The notes beneath the pieces were generated by a model. The model was not told the DNA's origin. It saw nothing but the letters and a program-made list of their open reading frames with translations, and ran no database searches. Shown here piece after piece: positions 9,216 to 15,515 of a stretch of DNA of 64,000 nt (the first letter of the stretch is position 1; each line of letters begins with the position of its first letter). The stretch comes from Chitinophaga varians (GTDB lineage Bacteria > Bacteroidota > Bacteroidia > Chitinophagales > Chitinophagaceae). The DNA lies in assembly GCF_014529945.1 (NCBI RefSeq), contig NZ_JACVFB010000001.1, positions 1,054,001-1,118,000 on the forward strand. The letters are read 5' to 3'. A program made the position numbers and the translations under genes.

Positions 9216-9223
9216 TAATTTTG
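9216..9223 (+). promoter_or_regulatory. Possible Bacteroidota -7 promoter element
   Basis: TAATTTTG fits the Bacteroidota -7 consensus TAnnTTTG. A TTTG further upstream is too far away (about 27 bases) to be the usual -33 box. If used, it would start the message after the GTG/ATG-like codons at 9208 and so supports the start of the next gene at 9256. Confidence 0.4.
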
Positions 9224-9255
9224 GGTCGCACAACATTCAAAAACGACCTGGAAAA

Positions 9256-10083
9256 ATGCAAACACTGACCGAAGCGTTGGCCCGTATTTTCAGCCTCTCC
9301 GCACTGCGCTATTTTTTGGTAGCCGGTATTCCTTTTATGATGTTTTATTGGATATTTCCCGCCAGATTAAAGCGACAAAAAATCCAGCGGAAAGAAGCTT
9401 CCCGGAAGGATTTTTTCCGGGAGATCGGACATTCCATGCAGACGACCCTGGTGTTTAGTGTTATTTCGGTGATACTGCTGTTTACGCCGGTCCGTCAGTT
9501 TACACAGCTATACCAGCATATGAATGATTATCCCCTGTGGTACATCGGGGTGAGCCTCGTGCTCAGCCTCGTGGTACATGATACCTATTTTTACTGGATG
9601 CATCGCCTGTTGCACCATCCGAAACTGTTCAGGGCCACTCATCTGCTGCATCATAAAAGCAGTAACCCATCGCCGTGGACGTCTTACAGTTTTCATTTGC
9701 TGGAGGCCATCGTAGAAGGAGGGGTGCTGGTGGTGATCGTCTGCATCATGCCCATGCATCCGCTGACTTTACTGTTGTTTACGATTACCGGCTTTATGAT
9801 CAACGTGTATGGCCATCTGGGCTATGAGATAATGCCCCGCTGGTTCCGTCACAGCTGGTTGTTTGAGCTGTCTAATACTTCTGTGCATCACAACCTGCAT
9901 CATAGCCGTTTCAAAGGTAATTACGGCCTGTATTTTCGTATATGGGACCGGGTGATGGGTACCGAACATCCGGATTATGTAAAAGAGTATGACCGCATAC
10001 AGGCGCAGCGTTTTGCGCAGCAGCCGGTTGTCAGCGAAGGTAAAAGTCCGGCTGTAACTACGCCGGCGATGGCGGATGCATGA
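9256..10083 (+). CDS. Sterol desaturase / fatty acid hydroxylase family membrane protein
   Basis: A 275-residue integral membrane di-iron oxygenase of the FA-hydroxylase superfamily. The histidine clusters that bind iron are visible: HDTYFYWMHRLLHH, then HLLHHKS, and later HHNLHH. Several hydrophobic segments surround them. Members hydroxylate or desaturate fatty acids, sterols, carotenoids or ether lipids; the substrate here is not clear. The Met at 9256 (MQTLTEALARIFS) is preferred over the frame opening at 9208 because a possible -7 element lies between them. Confidence 0.88.
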   Translation: MQTLTEALARIFSLSALRYFLVAGIPFMMFYWIFPARLKRQKIQRKEASRKDFFREIGHSMQTTLVFSVISVILLFTPVRQFTQLYQHMNDYPLWYIGVSLVLSLVVHDTYFYWMHRLLHHPKLFRATHLLHHKSSNPSPWTSYSFHLLEAIVEGGVLVVIVCIMPMHPLTLLLFTITGFMINVYGHLGYEIMPRWFRHSWLFELSNTSVHHNLHHSRFKGNYGLYFRIWDRVMGTEHPDYVKEYDRIQAQRFAQQPVVSEGKSPAVTTPAMADA

Positions 10084-10134
10084 TAAGATCTTTTGTTTGG
10101 TTCTGCTGTAGATAGACCATCAGGGCTGTTTTAG

Positions 10135-10170
10135 CCGCCTGGCGAATAGGTTTCCCCATTGGCCAGGCGG
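10135..10170. terminator. Hairpin between convergent genes
   Basis: CCGCCTGGC and GCCAGGCGG form a 9-base stem, with an outer ATCAGG/CCTGAT pairing. It lies between the convergent hydroxylase-family and metallo-hydrolase genes and probably ends transcription from both sides. Confidence 0.6.
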
Positions 10171-10179
10171 TGGGCCTGA

Positions 10180-11037
10180 TTATTTATTCCCCGAAATGCC
10201 GCGTACTATTTCTCCTTCATTTGGCACTTTTATTCTCTTCTGAAGTTTTTCCTTCGCCACATATTGACGCAGGTCTGCTTTCGTCAGGCTGCAATGGTTG
10301 ATGGCATCCATGTGCACGGCTACCACGATGGTAGCGGGCAGCAGCTGCGTGATGGCTTTCAGTTCACCGGTAGTCATGGTCATGGTGATACCTGGCGCCA
10401 GCACCGGGTTTTCACGGGTGAAGTGGCATTCACCGGTATTGGCGATCACAATGGGAGGCCGGGTGGTGGCGAGGGAGGCTTTCAGCCGGTTGTCGAGGAT
10501 GGCGTCGCCGGTGATGAAAACCGCGTCGGCACCGCTTTGCAGATAGTAAGAAGAGGAGATGCCGAAAGGGGGCTCTCCATTGTCGCCAGGGTAGTGGCTG
10601 GAGAGGTACCGGCTAAACGAAATGCCCTGCCAGGTGATGGTGCTGTCGATGACCCTTGTATTGGTAAAGCCTTTTTCTTTCAGTTTGGCGTCATCTCCCG
10701 GCTGACAGAAAATCAGCATGTCTTTAGGTACGTACTTCTCTGCGGCGCCATCGAAATGATCGGGATGGTAGTGAGTAAGTAGAATGGCATCCACGTTTCT
10801 AAGTACGCTGTCGCGGTGAAAAGGCAGCCCGATCGTGGGATTTTTCCGTTCATCGGAAAAAAAGATGGGAGGCTCTGTGCCTTCATCGGCCAGTATGGGG
10901 TCTATCAGCAGATGCTGCTGATGCAGGGTGATCTTAACGGTGGCGCTCCGGATGAGCTGGATTTGTAACGGTTGCGCGATACTACTTGCTGTCAGGGCGC
11001 TGATACAGGCGAGTATCAGTGGGATTACTTTTTTCAT
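10180..11037 (-). CDS. Secreted MBL-fold metallo-hydrolase (UlaG-like)
   Basis: A 285-residue metallo-beta-lactamase-fold protein with an N-terminal signal peptide (MKKVIPLILACISALTASSIAQ). The metal-binding motif is LLTHYHPDHFDGA (HxHxDH); later histidines in ECHF and AVHMDAINHC may complete the site. The fold and the IRSATVKITLHQQHLLIDP opening resemble UlaG-type enzymes, but export to the periplasm argues for another substrate. The Met at 11037 gives the signal peptide. It is divergent from an HxlR regulator, which is its probable regulator. Confidence 0.88.
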   Translation of the reverse strand: MKKVIPLILACISALTASSIAQPLQIQLIRSATVKITLHQQHLLIDPILADEGTEPPIFFSDERKNPTIGLPFHRDSVLRNVDAILLTHYHPDHFDGAAEKYVPKDMLIFCQPGDDAKLKEKGFTNTRVIDSTITWQGISFSRYLSSHYPGDNGEPPFGISSSYYLQSGADAVFITGDAILDNRLKASLATTRPPIVIANTGECHFTRENPVLAPGITMTMTTGELKAITQLLPATIVVAVHMDAINHCSLTKADLRQYVAKEKLQKRIKVPNEGEIVRGISGNK

Positions 11038-11090
11038 GTGCTGCTTTTTATTTGATGGCGTCAAAAGTATACCTTTATGTCCTGCCGGAT

Positions 11091-11128
11091 AAGTAGGTAC
11101 TTTTCTGTTCCTTACTTACTTTTTAGTA
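11091..11128. promoter_or_regulatory. Candidate HxlR-family operator (AGTA/TACT half-sites)
   Basis: Between the divergent metallo-hydrolase and HxlR genes lie AAGTA-GG-TACTT (11091-11102) and TACT-TTTT-AGTA (11117-11128). DUF24/HxlR-type regulators such as YodB recognise TACT...AGTA inverted repeats. The spacing here differs from the YodB site, so this is a suggestion only. Confidence 0.45.
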
Positions 11129-11178
11129 GGTTTTGTGGAGCATCGCCGGCAGGCGTAAACAAATTTTTTTAAAAAAAT

Positions 11179-11550
11179 ATGAGAGACCCAAGATTACACT
11201 GTCCGCTGACGCTGGCCGTGAAAGCCATCAGCGGTAAATGGAAACTGTATATACTGAGTATGTTGTCCGACGGTACGCCGAAACGATATGGAGAGCTGTT
11301 AAAGAGCACCTGTGAAAACCTCACGGAGAAAATGCTTACCAGTCAGTTGAGGGAGCTGGAGAAAGACGGCATCATTGCCCGCAAGGTATATCCGGAAGTG
11401 CCGCCACGCGTGGAATACATGCTGACCGAATCGGGGAGGAAGCTGTGTATGATCTTTGAACCCTTGTATGAGTGGGGCGTGGATTATATGAAGACGCATC
11501 GTCGGGACCAGCTGCCATGGCTGGAAATGGGGATGAAACAGCTTTCCTGA
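11179..11550 (+). CDS. HxlR-family winged-helix regulator
   Basis: A 123-residue regulator that is a single winged HTH: CPLTLAVKAISGKWKLYILSML (with the conserved GKWK), KRYGELLKS, LTEKMLTSQLRELEKDGIIARKVY and PPRVEYMLTESGRKL. An early Cys (DPRLHCPL) is where HxlR/DUF24 sensors of quinones or electrophiles usually have their redox cysteine, so thiol sensing is plausible. It is divergent from the metallo-hydrolase gene and lies 175 bases upstream of the peptide precursor array. Confidence 0.92.
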   Translation: MRDPRLHCPLTLAVKAISGKWKLYILSMLSDGTPKRYGELLKSTCENLTEKMLTSQLRELEKDGIIARKVYPEVPPRVEYMLTESGRKLCMIFEPLYEWGVDYMKTHRRDQLPWLEMGMKQLS

Positions 11551-11725
11551 CATGGTGGAGCGCGCATGTTCCGTTGCAGGCCCACCGGCCTGCAAAAAAA
11601 ATTTTTTTTCCTGATCATTTTTGTTACCTTCAGATATCTCAAAATAATCGATGACTCATGCCAATTGACCCACACTATATAAAGTAATTCTCAACCCAAA
11701 TTTTGAACCCGTAAATCTCCTCCTT

Positions 11726-11911
11726 ATGAAAAAGAAAACAGCTATTGGGAAAAAAATGTCTTTTAACAAGACAACTATTGCCCAGTTAAACACACATCAA
11801 CAGGCCCAAATCGCCGGTGGCATCATCACCAGAGTGCTCCAGTGCCAGGAGACAAGACAAATTTCCTGCGAAACAATTCCCTACACACAGGACGCATGTG
11901 TGATCTGCTAG
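11726..11911 (+). CDS. Peptide precursor 1 (class I lanthipeptide-like)
   Basis: 61 residues. The leader ends in QQAQIAGG; the 29-residue core carries four Cys in the array pattern (CQETRQISC, then CVIC at the C-terminus) and the segment ETIPYTQDA between the second and third Cys. First gene of the array. Its 39-base upstream segment (from 11687) is nearly repeated before precursors 2 and 3. Confidence 0.82.
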   Translation: MKKKTAIGKKMSFNKTTIAQLNTHQQAQIAGGIITRVLQCQETRQISCETIPYTQDACVIC

Positions 11912-11956
11912 TCAGTCATTCTCAACCGAAAATTTGAACCCGTAATTCTCCTCCTT

Positions 11957-12148
11957 ATGAAGAAAAAAACAGTTATTGGAAAAAAGATGTCTTTTAACAA
12001 GACCACTATTGCCCAACTGAACACACATCAACAAGCCCAAATCGCTGGCGGAATGGCGATCTACACCAGAGACATCAGATGCTGGGAGACGAGAGACATC
12101 TCCTGCGAAACAGTTCCTTACACACAGGAAGCCTGTGTAGTTTGTTAG
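11957..12148 (+). CDS. Peptide precursor 2 (class I lanthipeptide-like)
   Basis: 63 residues. Leader nearly identical to precursor 1 in both protein and DNA; core MAIYTRDIRCWETRDISC then ETVPYTQEA and CVVC. The stop-to-start gap of 45 bases is almost the same sequence as the gap before precursor 3, so genes 1-3 arose by recent tandem duplication of a unit of about 235 bases. Confidence 0.82.
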   Translation: MKKKTVIGKKMSFNKTTIAQLNTHQQAQIAGGMAIYTRDIRCWETRDISCETVPYTQEACVVC

Positions 12149-12193
12149 TCAGTTATTCTCAACCGAAAATTTGAACCCGTAATTCTCCTCCTT

Positions 12194-12391
12194 ATGAAGA
12201 AAAAAACAGTTATCGGAAAAAAAATGTCTTTTAACAAGACCACTGTCGCCCAACTGAGCACACATCAGCAGAACCAGATTGCTGGTGGCATACCCACCAC
12301 CACCACTACCTTCTCCAAGGTTTGCCAGGAAACCCGTTACGAGAGCTGTAACACGTTTCCCTATACACAGGAAATATGTGTATTCTGTTAG
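12194..12391 (+). CDS. Peptide precursor 3 (class I lanthipeptide-like)
   Basis: 65 residues. Same leader clade as precursors 1 and 2 (with QQNQIAGG). The core has an unusual run of five Thr near its start (IPTTTTTFSKVC), giving many possible dehydration sites if it is a lanthipeptide, then QETRYESC, NTFPYTQEI and CVFC. Confidence 0.82.
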   Translation: MKKKTVIGKKMSFNKTTVAQLSTHQQNQIAGGIPTTTTTFSKVCQETRYESCNTFPYTQEICVFC

Positions 12392-12483
12392 TCTGATGTA
12401 ATCCTTTTTACCCGGGGATCAAACTATCCTGGCGGCTGTAAAGCATGCCAGCGGGTATGTTTTGTCCCAAAAAAAACGCATGT

Positions 12484-12675
12484 ATGAAAAAGAAAAAAAT
12501 GAACGCCGAAAAGAAACTGCATTTCGGCAAATCTGCCGTGGCTGTACTGTCAGCTGCTGAAACAGGCATGTTGGCCGGTGGCAGGGTGACTGTTACCCAG
12601 GACCGGAAATGTTATACGCGTGACGAGACATGTCAGACAATGCCTTACACCCAACCGCTTTGCGTTTTCTGTTAA
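12484..12675 (+). CDS. Peptide precursor 4 (class I lanthipeptide-like)
   Basis: 63 residues from the MKKKK start; the frame is open 39 bases further upstream, but the array alignment fixes the start. The leader (MNAEKKLHFGKSAVAVLSA, ending LAGG) almost equals that of precursor 8. Core RVTVTQDRKCYTRDETC, QTMPYTQPL, CVFC. A 92-base gap precedes it. Confidence 0.8.
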   Translation: MKKKKMNAEKKLHFGKSAVAVLSAAETGMLAGGRVTVTQDRKCYTRDETCQTMPYTQPLCVFC

Positions 12676-12707
12676 CAAAGGTTTTAAACCTAAACTGTCT
12701 ATCATTT

Positions 12708-12899
12708 ATGAAAAAGAAAAAAGTAGCTATTGAGCGCAAACTGCAGCTCAATAAGGAAGCTATTGCTGCGCTCAATGCAGGCCAGCAAAAGAAAATAGCC
12801 GGTGGTGCCATGTTCATTACCAGGCCCATTGAATGTGAATCATACGTAGAAACCTGTGTTACCGTGCATGTTCAAACCGGTCCCTGCGAAATCTGTTAA
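12708..12899 (+). CDS. Peptide precursor 5 (class I lanthipeptide-like)
   Basis: 63 residues, start fixed by alignment of MKKKKVAIERK. The leader ends in QQKKIAGG. Core AMFITRPIECESYVETC, VTVHVQTGP, CEIC; the usual Pro after x-T-x is His here. The 32-base spacer before it resembles the spacer before precursor 9. Confidence 0.8.
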   Translation: MKKKKVAIERKLQLNKEAIAALNAGQQKKIAGGAMFITRPIECESYVETCVTVHVQTGPCEIC

Positions 12900-12911
12900 A
12901 ATCCAACACAT

Positions 12912-13115
12912 ATGAAAAAGAAAAAAATCTCCATCGACAGAAAACTGATGCTGGGCAAGTCTCCCATTGCATCTCTGAACAATTATCAGCAGGAAATGAT
13001 CGCCGGAGGTATACCTCCGACCCTGATCAGATGTACTTCCCGTGGGGTAACATGTGCTACGGCGCCAAGGCCTGGCCAACCCTGCGAATTATGTAACCCG
13101 GACACTACCCTCTAA
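12912..13115 (+). CDS. Peptide precursor 6 (class I lanthipeptide-like)
   Basis: 67 residues. The leader MKKKKISIDRKLMLGKSPIA is shared with precursor 7. Core IPPTLIRCTSRGVTC, ATAPRPGQP, CELC, followed by a six-residue tail NPDTTL, the longest C-terminal extension in the array apart from precursor 9. Twelve bases after precursor 5. Confidence 0.82.
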   Translation: MKKKKISIDRKLMLGKSPIASLNNYQQEMIAGGIPPTLIRCTSRGVTCATAPRPGQPCELCNPDTTL

Positions 13116-13126
13116 AAACACTTCCC

Positions 13127-13318
13127 ATGAAAAAGAAAAAAATCTCCATCGACAGGAAACTGATGCTGGGCAAGTCTCCCATTGCATCCCTGAATGACAA
13201 TCAACAGGAAATGATTGTTGGCGGTATTCCGGTAACAAGGCTGGTGAACTGTACTTCCCGGTTGGAATCCTGTGCCACCGCACCAAGTCCTACCCGTCCA
13301 TGCCAATTATGTCCCTAA
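13127..13318 (+). CDS. Peptide precursor 7 (class I lanthipeptide-like)
   Basis: 63 residues, a close duplicate of precursor 6 in the leader, with VGG in place of AGG at the cleavage motif. Core IPVTRLVNCTSRLESC, ATAPSPTRP, CQLCP. Eleven bases after precursor 6. Confidence 0.82.
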   Translation: MKKKKISIDRKLMLGKSPIASLNDNQQEMIVGGIPVTRLVNCTSRLESCATAPSPTRPCQLCP

Positions 13319-13330
13319 AAAACACAACCC

Positions 13331-13522
13331 ATGAAAAAGAAAAAAATGAACGCCGAAAAGAAACTGCATTTCGGCAAATCCGCTGTCGCGGTACTGTCAG
13401 CTGTTGAAACAGGCATGTTGGCCGGTGGTATTCCTCCGGTGACCATGGACAGGAAATGTTTTACATACCTGGAAACCTGTATGACATATCCGTACACAGT
13501 ACCTGAATGTATCGCCTGCTAA
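13331..13522 (+). CDS. Peptide precursor 8 (class I lanthipeptide-like)
   Basis: 63 residues. The leader is nearly identical to precursor 4 (MNAEKK clade) although three other genes lie between them. Core IPPVTMDRKCFTYLETC, MTYPYTVPE, CIAC. With precursor 9 it repeats the gene order of precursors 4-5. Confidence 0.82.
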   Translation: MKKKKMNAEKKLHFGKSAVAVLSAVETGMLAGGIPPVTMDRKCFTYLETCMTYPYTVPECIAC

Positions 13523-13555
13523 GGGCAATTTTTTAACCTAACTTTCCATCATTTT

Positions 13556-13753
13556 ATGAAAAAGAAAAAAGTCGCTATCGACAGAAAAATGACATTGGGC
13601 AAGTCTTTAATCGCATCCCTGAATAGCAGCCAGCAGGAATTGATTGCCGGCGGTACGAGTGTAACCTATACGGTTACCTGCAATTGCCCCACACGCGATA
13701 CTTCGCCAGGTACTACCCGCCCTTGTATATACTGTACTACCACCGCCGTCTAA
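13556..13753 (+). CDS. Peptide precursor 9, divergent cysteine pattern
   Basis: 65 residues with a VAIDRK leader ending in QQELIAGG. The core TSVTYTVTCNCPTRD departs from the array: two Cys close together (CNC), no Cys where the second normally lies, then SPGTTRP, CIYC and a tail TTTAV. Still four Cys, so a different ring pattern is possible. Confidence 0.78.
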   Translation: MKKKKVAIDRKMTLGKSLIASLNSSQQELIAGGTSVTYTVTCNCPTRDTSPGTTRPCIYCTTTAV

Positions 13754-13764
13754 AAATACAGCTC

Positions 13765-13968
13765 ATGAAAAAAAAGAACACTAACATCGGAAGAAAACTT
13801 TCCTTCAATAAGGAAACAATCGCTGCACTGAACAGCCACCAACAGCAGATGGTCGTTGGTGGAGCGACGTTCAACACCTGTTTCGCTACCTGCACTTCCG
13901 GTATGGAAACCTGTGCCACTATTCAGCGTCCGGGTGGTCCATGTGAATTATGTCCACCCATTCAATAG
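13765..13968 (+). CDS. Peptide precursor 10 (class I lanthipeptide-like)
   Basis: 67 residues from MKKKNTNIGRK; an upstream open frame is rejected because it overlaps precursor 9. The cleavage motif is VVGG. Core ATFNTCFATCTSGMETC, ATIQRPGGP, CELCPPIQ: an extra fifth Cys precedes the usual four, and Gln replaces the Pro after x-T-x. Confidence 0.8.
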   Translation: MKKKNTNIGRKLSFNKETIAALNSHQQQMVVGGATFNTCFATCTSGMETCATIQRPGGPCELCPPIQ

Positions 13969-13973
13969 CTTTT

Positions 13974-14180
13974 ATGAAAAAGAAAAACATCGCTATTGCA
14001 AAAAAAATCTCTTTAAACAAAGAGACCATTGCGGCGTTGAATCTGACGCAGCAGCAAATGATCGCCGGCGGTGCAGCTACTACCATTTGCCCAACAAGGC
14101 CGGCCATCTGTAACACCGGACTGGATAAAACCTGCCCGACGATTCCTGATACAGGCCATCAATGCGTACGTTGCATGTAG
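13974..14180 (+). CDS. Peptide precursor 11 (class I lanthipeptide-like)
   Basis: 68 residues, starting only 5 bases after precursor 10. Leader NIAIAKKISLNKETIAALN ending QQQMIAGG. The core AATTICPTRPAIC has an extra early Cys before the standard set NTGLDKTC, PTIPDTGHQ, CVRCM. Confidence 0.8.
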   Translation: MKKKNIAIAKKISLNKETIAALNLTQQQMIAGGAATTICPTRPAICNTGLDKTCPTIPDTGHQCVRCM

Positions 14181-14214
14181 TGGTTTATTTTTTCCTATGT
14201 TTAAAATGATTACC

Positions 14215-14409
14215 ATGAAAAAGAAAATCTCTATCAGCAAAAAGCTGGCTTTCAACAAAGCGGCCGTGGCTGTACTCAGTGATCCGATGCGTAACCTGAT
14301 TATGGGCGGTGCGCCGATTACCAATCAGCCCCAGAATTGTACCACCATCGTTGAAACCTGCCAAACTTCGCCAAGACCAGGTTACCCCTGCGAAAATTGC
14401 GGAGCGTAA
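14215..14409 (+). CDS. Peptide precursor 12 (class I lanthipeptide-like)
   Basis: 64 residues from MKKKISISKK; an in-frame Met three codons upstream (14206) is possible. The usual QQ is lost (SDPMRNLIMGG). Core APITNQPQNCTTIVETC, QTSPRPGYP, CENCGA. A hairpin follows at 14434-14474. Confidence 0.78.
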   Translation: MKKKISISKKLAFNKAAVAVLSDPMRNLIMGGAPITNQPQNCTTIVETCQTSPRPGYPCENCGA

Positions 14410-14433
14410 GCGACAGGTAAAACATACAACATC

Positions 14434-14474
14434 CACCAGCCGCACAAGTCCTCGTGGTTTGCGCGGCTTTGGTG
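14434..14474. terminator. Hairpin after precursor 12
   Basis: CACCAGCCGC and GCGGC...TGGTG form an imperfect stem in the gap between precursors 12 and 13. It resembles the hairpin after precursor 14 (shared GCCGCAC and GCGGCTTTG). It has no T-run, so it may only weaken transcription of the last two genes. Confidence 0.45.
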
Positions 14475-14505
14475 TATCATCTTCTCACTACCTAAAACTA
14501 TCGCC

Positions 14506-14661
14506 ATGAAAAAGAAAATCTCCCTCAGCAAAAAACTCGCCTTCAGAAAAGATACCATCGCTATGCTCGCCGACGCACAACGCCCACTGATGGCTGACGG
14601 CGCCAAATTTCAGTTTACAAAAACGCCCGGTTGTGCTACCTTGATCATTGCTACCTGTTAA
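14506..14661 (+). CDS. Peptide precursor 13, truncated and degenerate
   Basis: 51 residues: MKKKISLSKKLAFRKDTIAM, then LADAQRPLMADG, then the core AKFQFTKTPGCATLIIATC. The double glycine is changed to Asp-Gly and the core stops right at the second Cys, so the third and fourth Cys are missing. It may be a decaying copy, or a deliberate shorter two-Cys variant. Translated directly from the sequence; start and stop are unambiguous. Confidence 0.65.
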   Translation: MKKKISLSKKLAFRKDTIAMLADAQRPLMADGAKFQFTKTPGCATLIIATC

Positions 14662-14722
14662 TACCCGGCAGACCTCACCTGTGCTGTACACGTCATTGTC
14701 TTAGCATATTAAAAATCGCTCT

Positions 14723-14914
14723 ATGAAAAAGAAAATCTCCATTCGTAAAAAATTACCTTTCACCAAAGCGACCATCGCTGTACTCAATGCTACGCAGCAA
14801 AAACGGGTTGTTGGCGGCAAAGCGTTTGAAACCAGTCCGTATAACTGCGCTACGCTTTACAATACCTGCGAAACATCGCCTGGTACCACACAGTCATGTT
14901 GGTTGTGCGAGTAA
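14723..14914 (+). CDS. Peptide precursor 14 (class I lanthipeptide-like)
   Basis: 63 residues, last of the array. Leader ISIRKKLPFTKATIAVLN ending in VVGG. Core KAFETSPYNCATLYNTC, ETSPGTTQS, CWLCE, fully in the array pattern. A strong hairpin follows. Confidence 0.82.
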   Translation: MKKKISIRKKLPFTKATIAVLNATQQKRVVGGKAFETSPYNCATLYNTCETSPGTTQSCWLCE

Positions 14915-14931
14915 CACGCTGACAATATCAG

Positions 14932-14971
14932 AAAGCCGCACTGTCCCGGAGGACTTGTGCGGCTTTGTTGT
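14932..14971 (+). terminator. Terminator at the end of the precursor array
   Basis: AAAGCCGCAC pairs with GTGCGGCTTT, with GTCC/GGAC extending the stem inside, followed by a T-rich stretch (TTGTTGTTTTG). It closes the precursor array before the unrelated downstream gene. Confidence 0.7.
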
Positions 14972-14990
14972 TTTGATTACTTTTAGGCAG

Positions 14991-15419
14991 ATGAATTTAC
15001 CATGGAGCATAGGAAATGATCGCTGGTTTGTGCAGCATGCAGCTAATGATCAATGGATCGTGGGGAGTTTGCATGAAACCATGTATCTGCTAAATCGGGA
15101 AACCCGACACGTGTGGTTCCTGGACTGCTTCTATGGTGATCCCACCTGCGCCATTGTTGCGGAAAACGAACAATGGATACTCATGGGAGGTGATCATTTG
15201 TCGCTCTATGACATATTCAAAGGCCATCTTAGCGAAATAGACCTGCCCTGGGTGTTCGCGATGCGGCAGACCGATACCTGGAAGGCAGAAATACTGACGG
15301 ACCCATGGCATGAAGATGCAGCCGTCTGGGCGATAGATGTACAAACGAAGGAATTACACCTATCAAGACGTTTCCCGGACTACATAGACCAACCGTACAC
15401 CGAGGATGTCATCTGGTAA
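14991..15419 (+). CDS. Uncharacterised 142-residue protein
   Basis: I do not recognise this protein. It starts MNLPWSIGNDRWFVQHAAND; the frame is open further upstream through precursor 14, but that part is a shadow and the terminator hairpin separates the two. No signal peptide or membrane segment is seen. The sequence is rich in Trp and has repeated short strands (DRWFVQ, DQWIVGSLHETMYLLN, EQWILMGGDHLSLYDI, AVWAIDVQTKELHLS), which suggests beta-propeller-like or beta-sheet repeats. It lies after the peptide array but need not belong to it. Confidence 0.7.
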   Translation: MNLPWSIGNDRWFVQHAANDQWIVGSLHETMYLLNRETRHVWFLDCFYGDPTCAIVAENEQWILMGGDHLSLYDIFKGHLSEIDLPWVFAMRQTDTWKAEILTDPWHEDAAVWAIDVQTKELHLSRRFPDYIDQPYTEDVIW

Positions 15420-15515
15420 AATTTCTCCCTTTTGATAAAAAAAAGTCCATATGTTCGCACATAAATACGTTATGACGATGGCGGTCCCGGGGCCGCCGGA
15501 CATTAAAAGTGAACA

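Larger units (their letters stand above)
11687..14914 (+). other. Tandem array of 14 double-glycine peptide precursor genes
   Basis: Fourteen small genes in a row on one strand, each 51-68 codons, share a Lys-rich leader (MKKK..., then a helix such as KxTIAxLNxxQQxxIAGG) and end in variable cores. The leader resembles those annotated as class I lanthipeptide precursors in Bacteroidota. Twelve of 14 cores fit C-x(6,7)-C-x-T-x(7)-C-x(2)-C, with the nine residues between the second and third Cys constant. Gaps are 5-96 bases, so one or a few messages are likely. No LanB dehydratase, LanC cyclase, radical SAM enzyme or C39 transporter lies in this window, so maturation must be encoded elsewhere, if it occurs at all. 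Confidence 0.85.

Noticed and set aside
11726..14914. CRISPR-like regular repeats
   Set aside because: The repeated parts are leader codons of open frames with intact starts and stops, units are about 200 bases long and diverged at the third codon position. No short identical repeat with unique spacers is seen.
14787..14990. N-terminal extension of the 142-residue gene
   Set aside because: This part of the open frame overlaps precursor 14 in another frame and crosses the terminator hairpin. The Met at 14991 is the better start.
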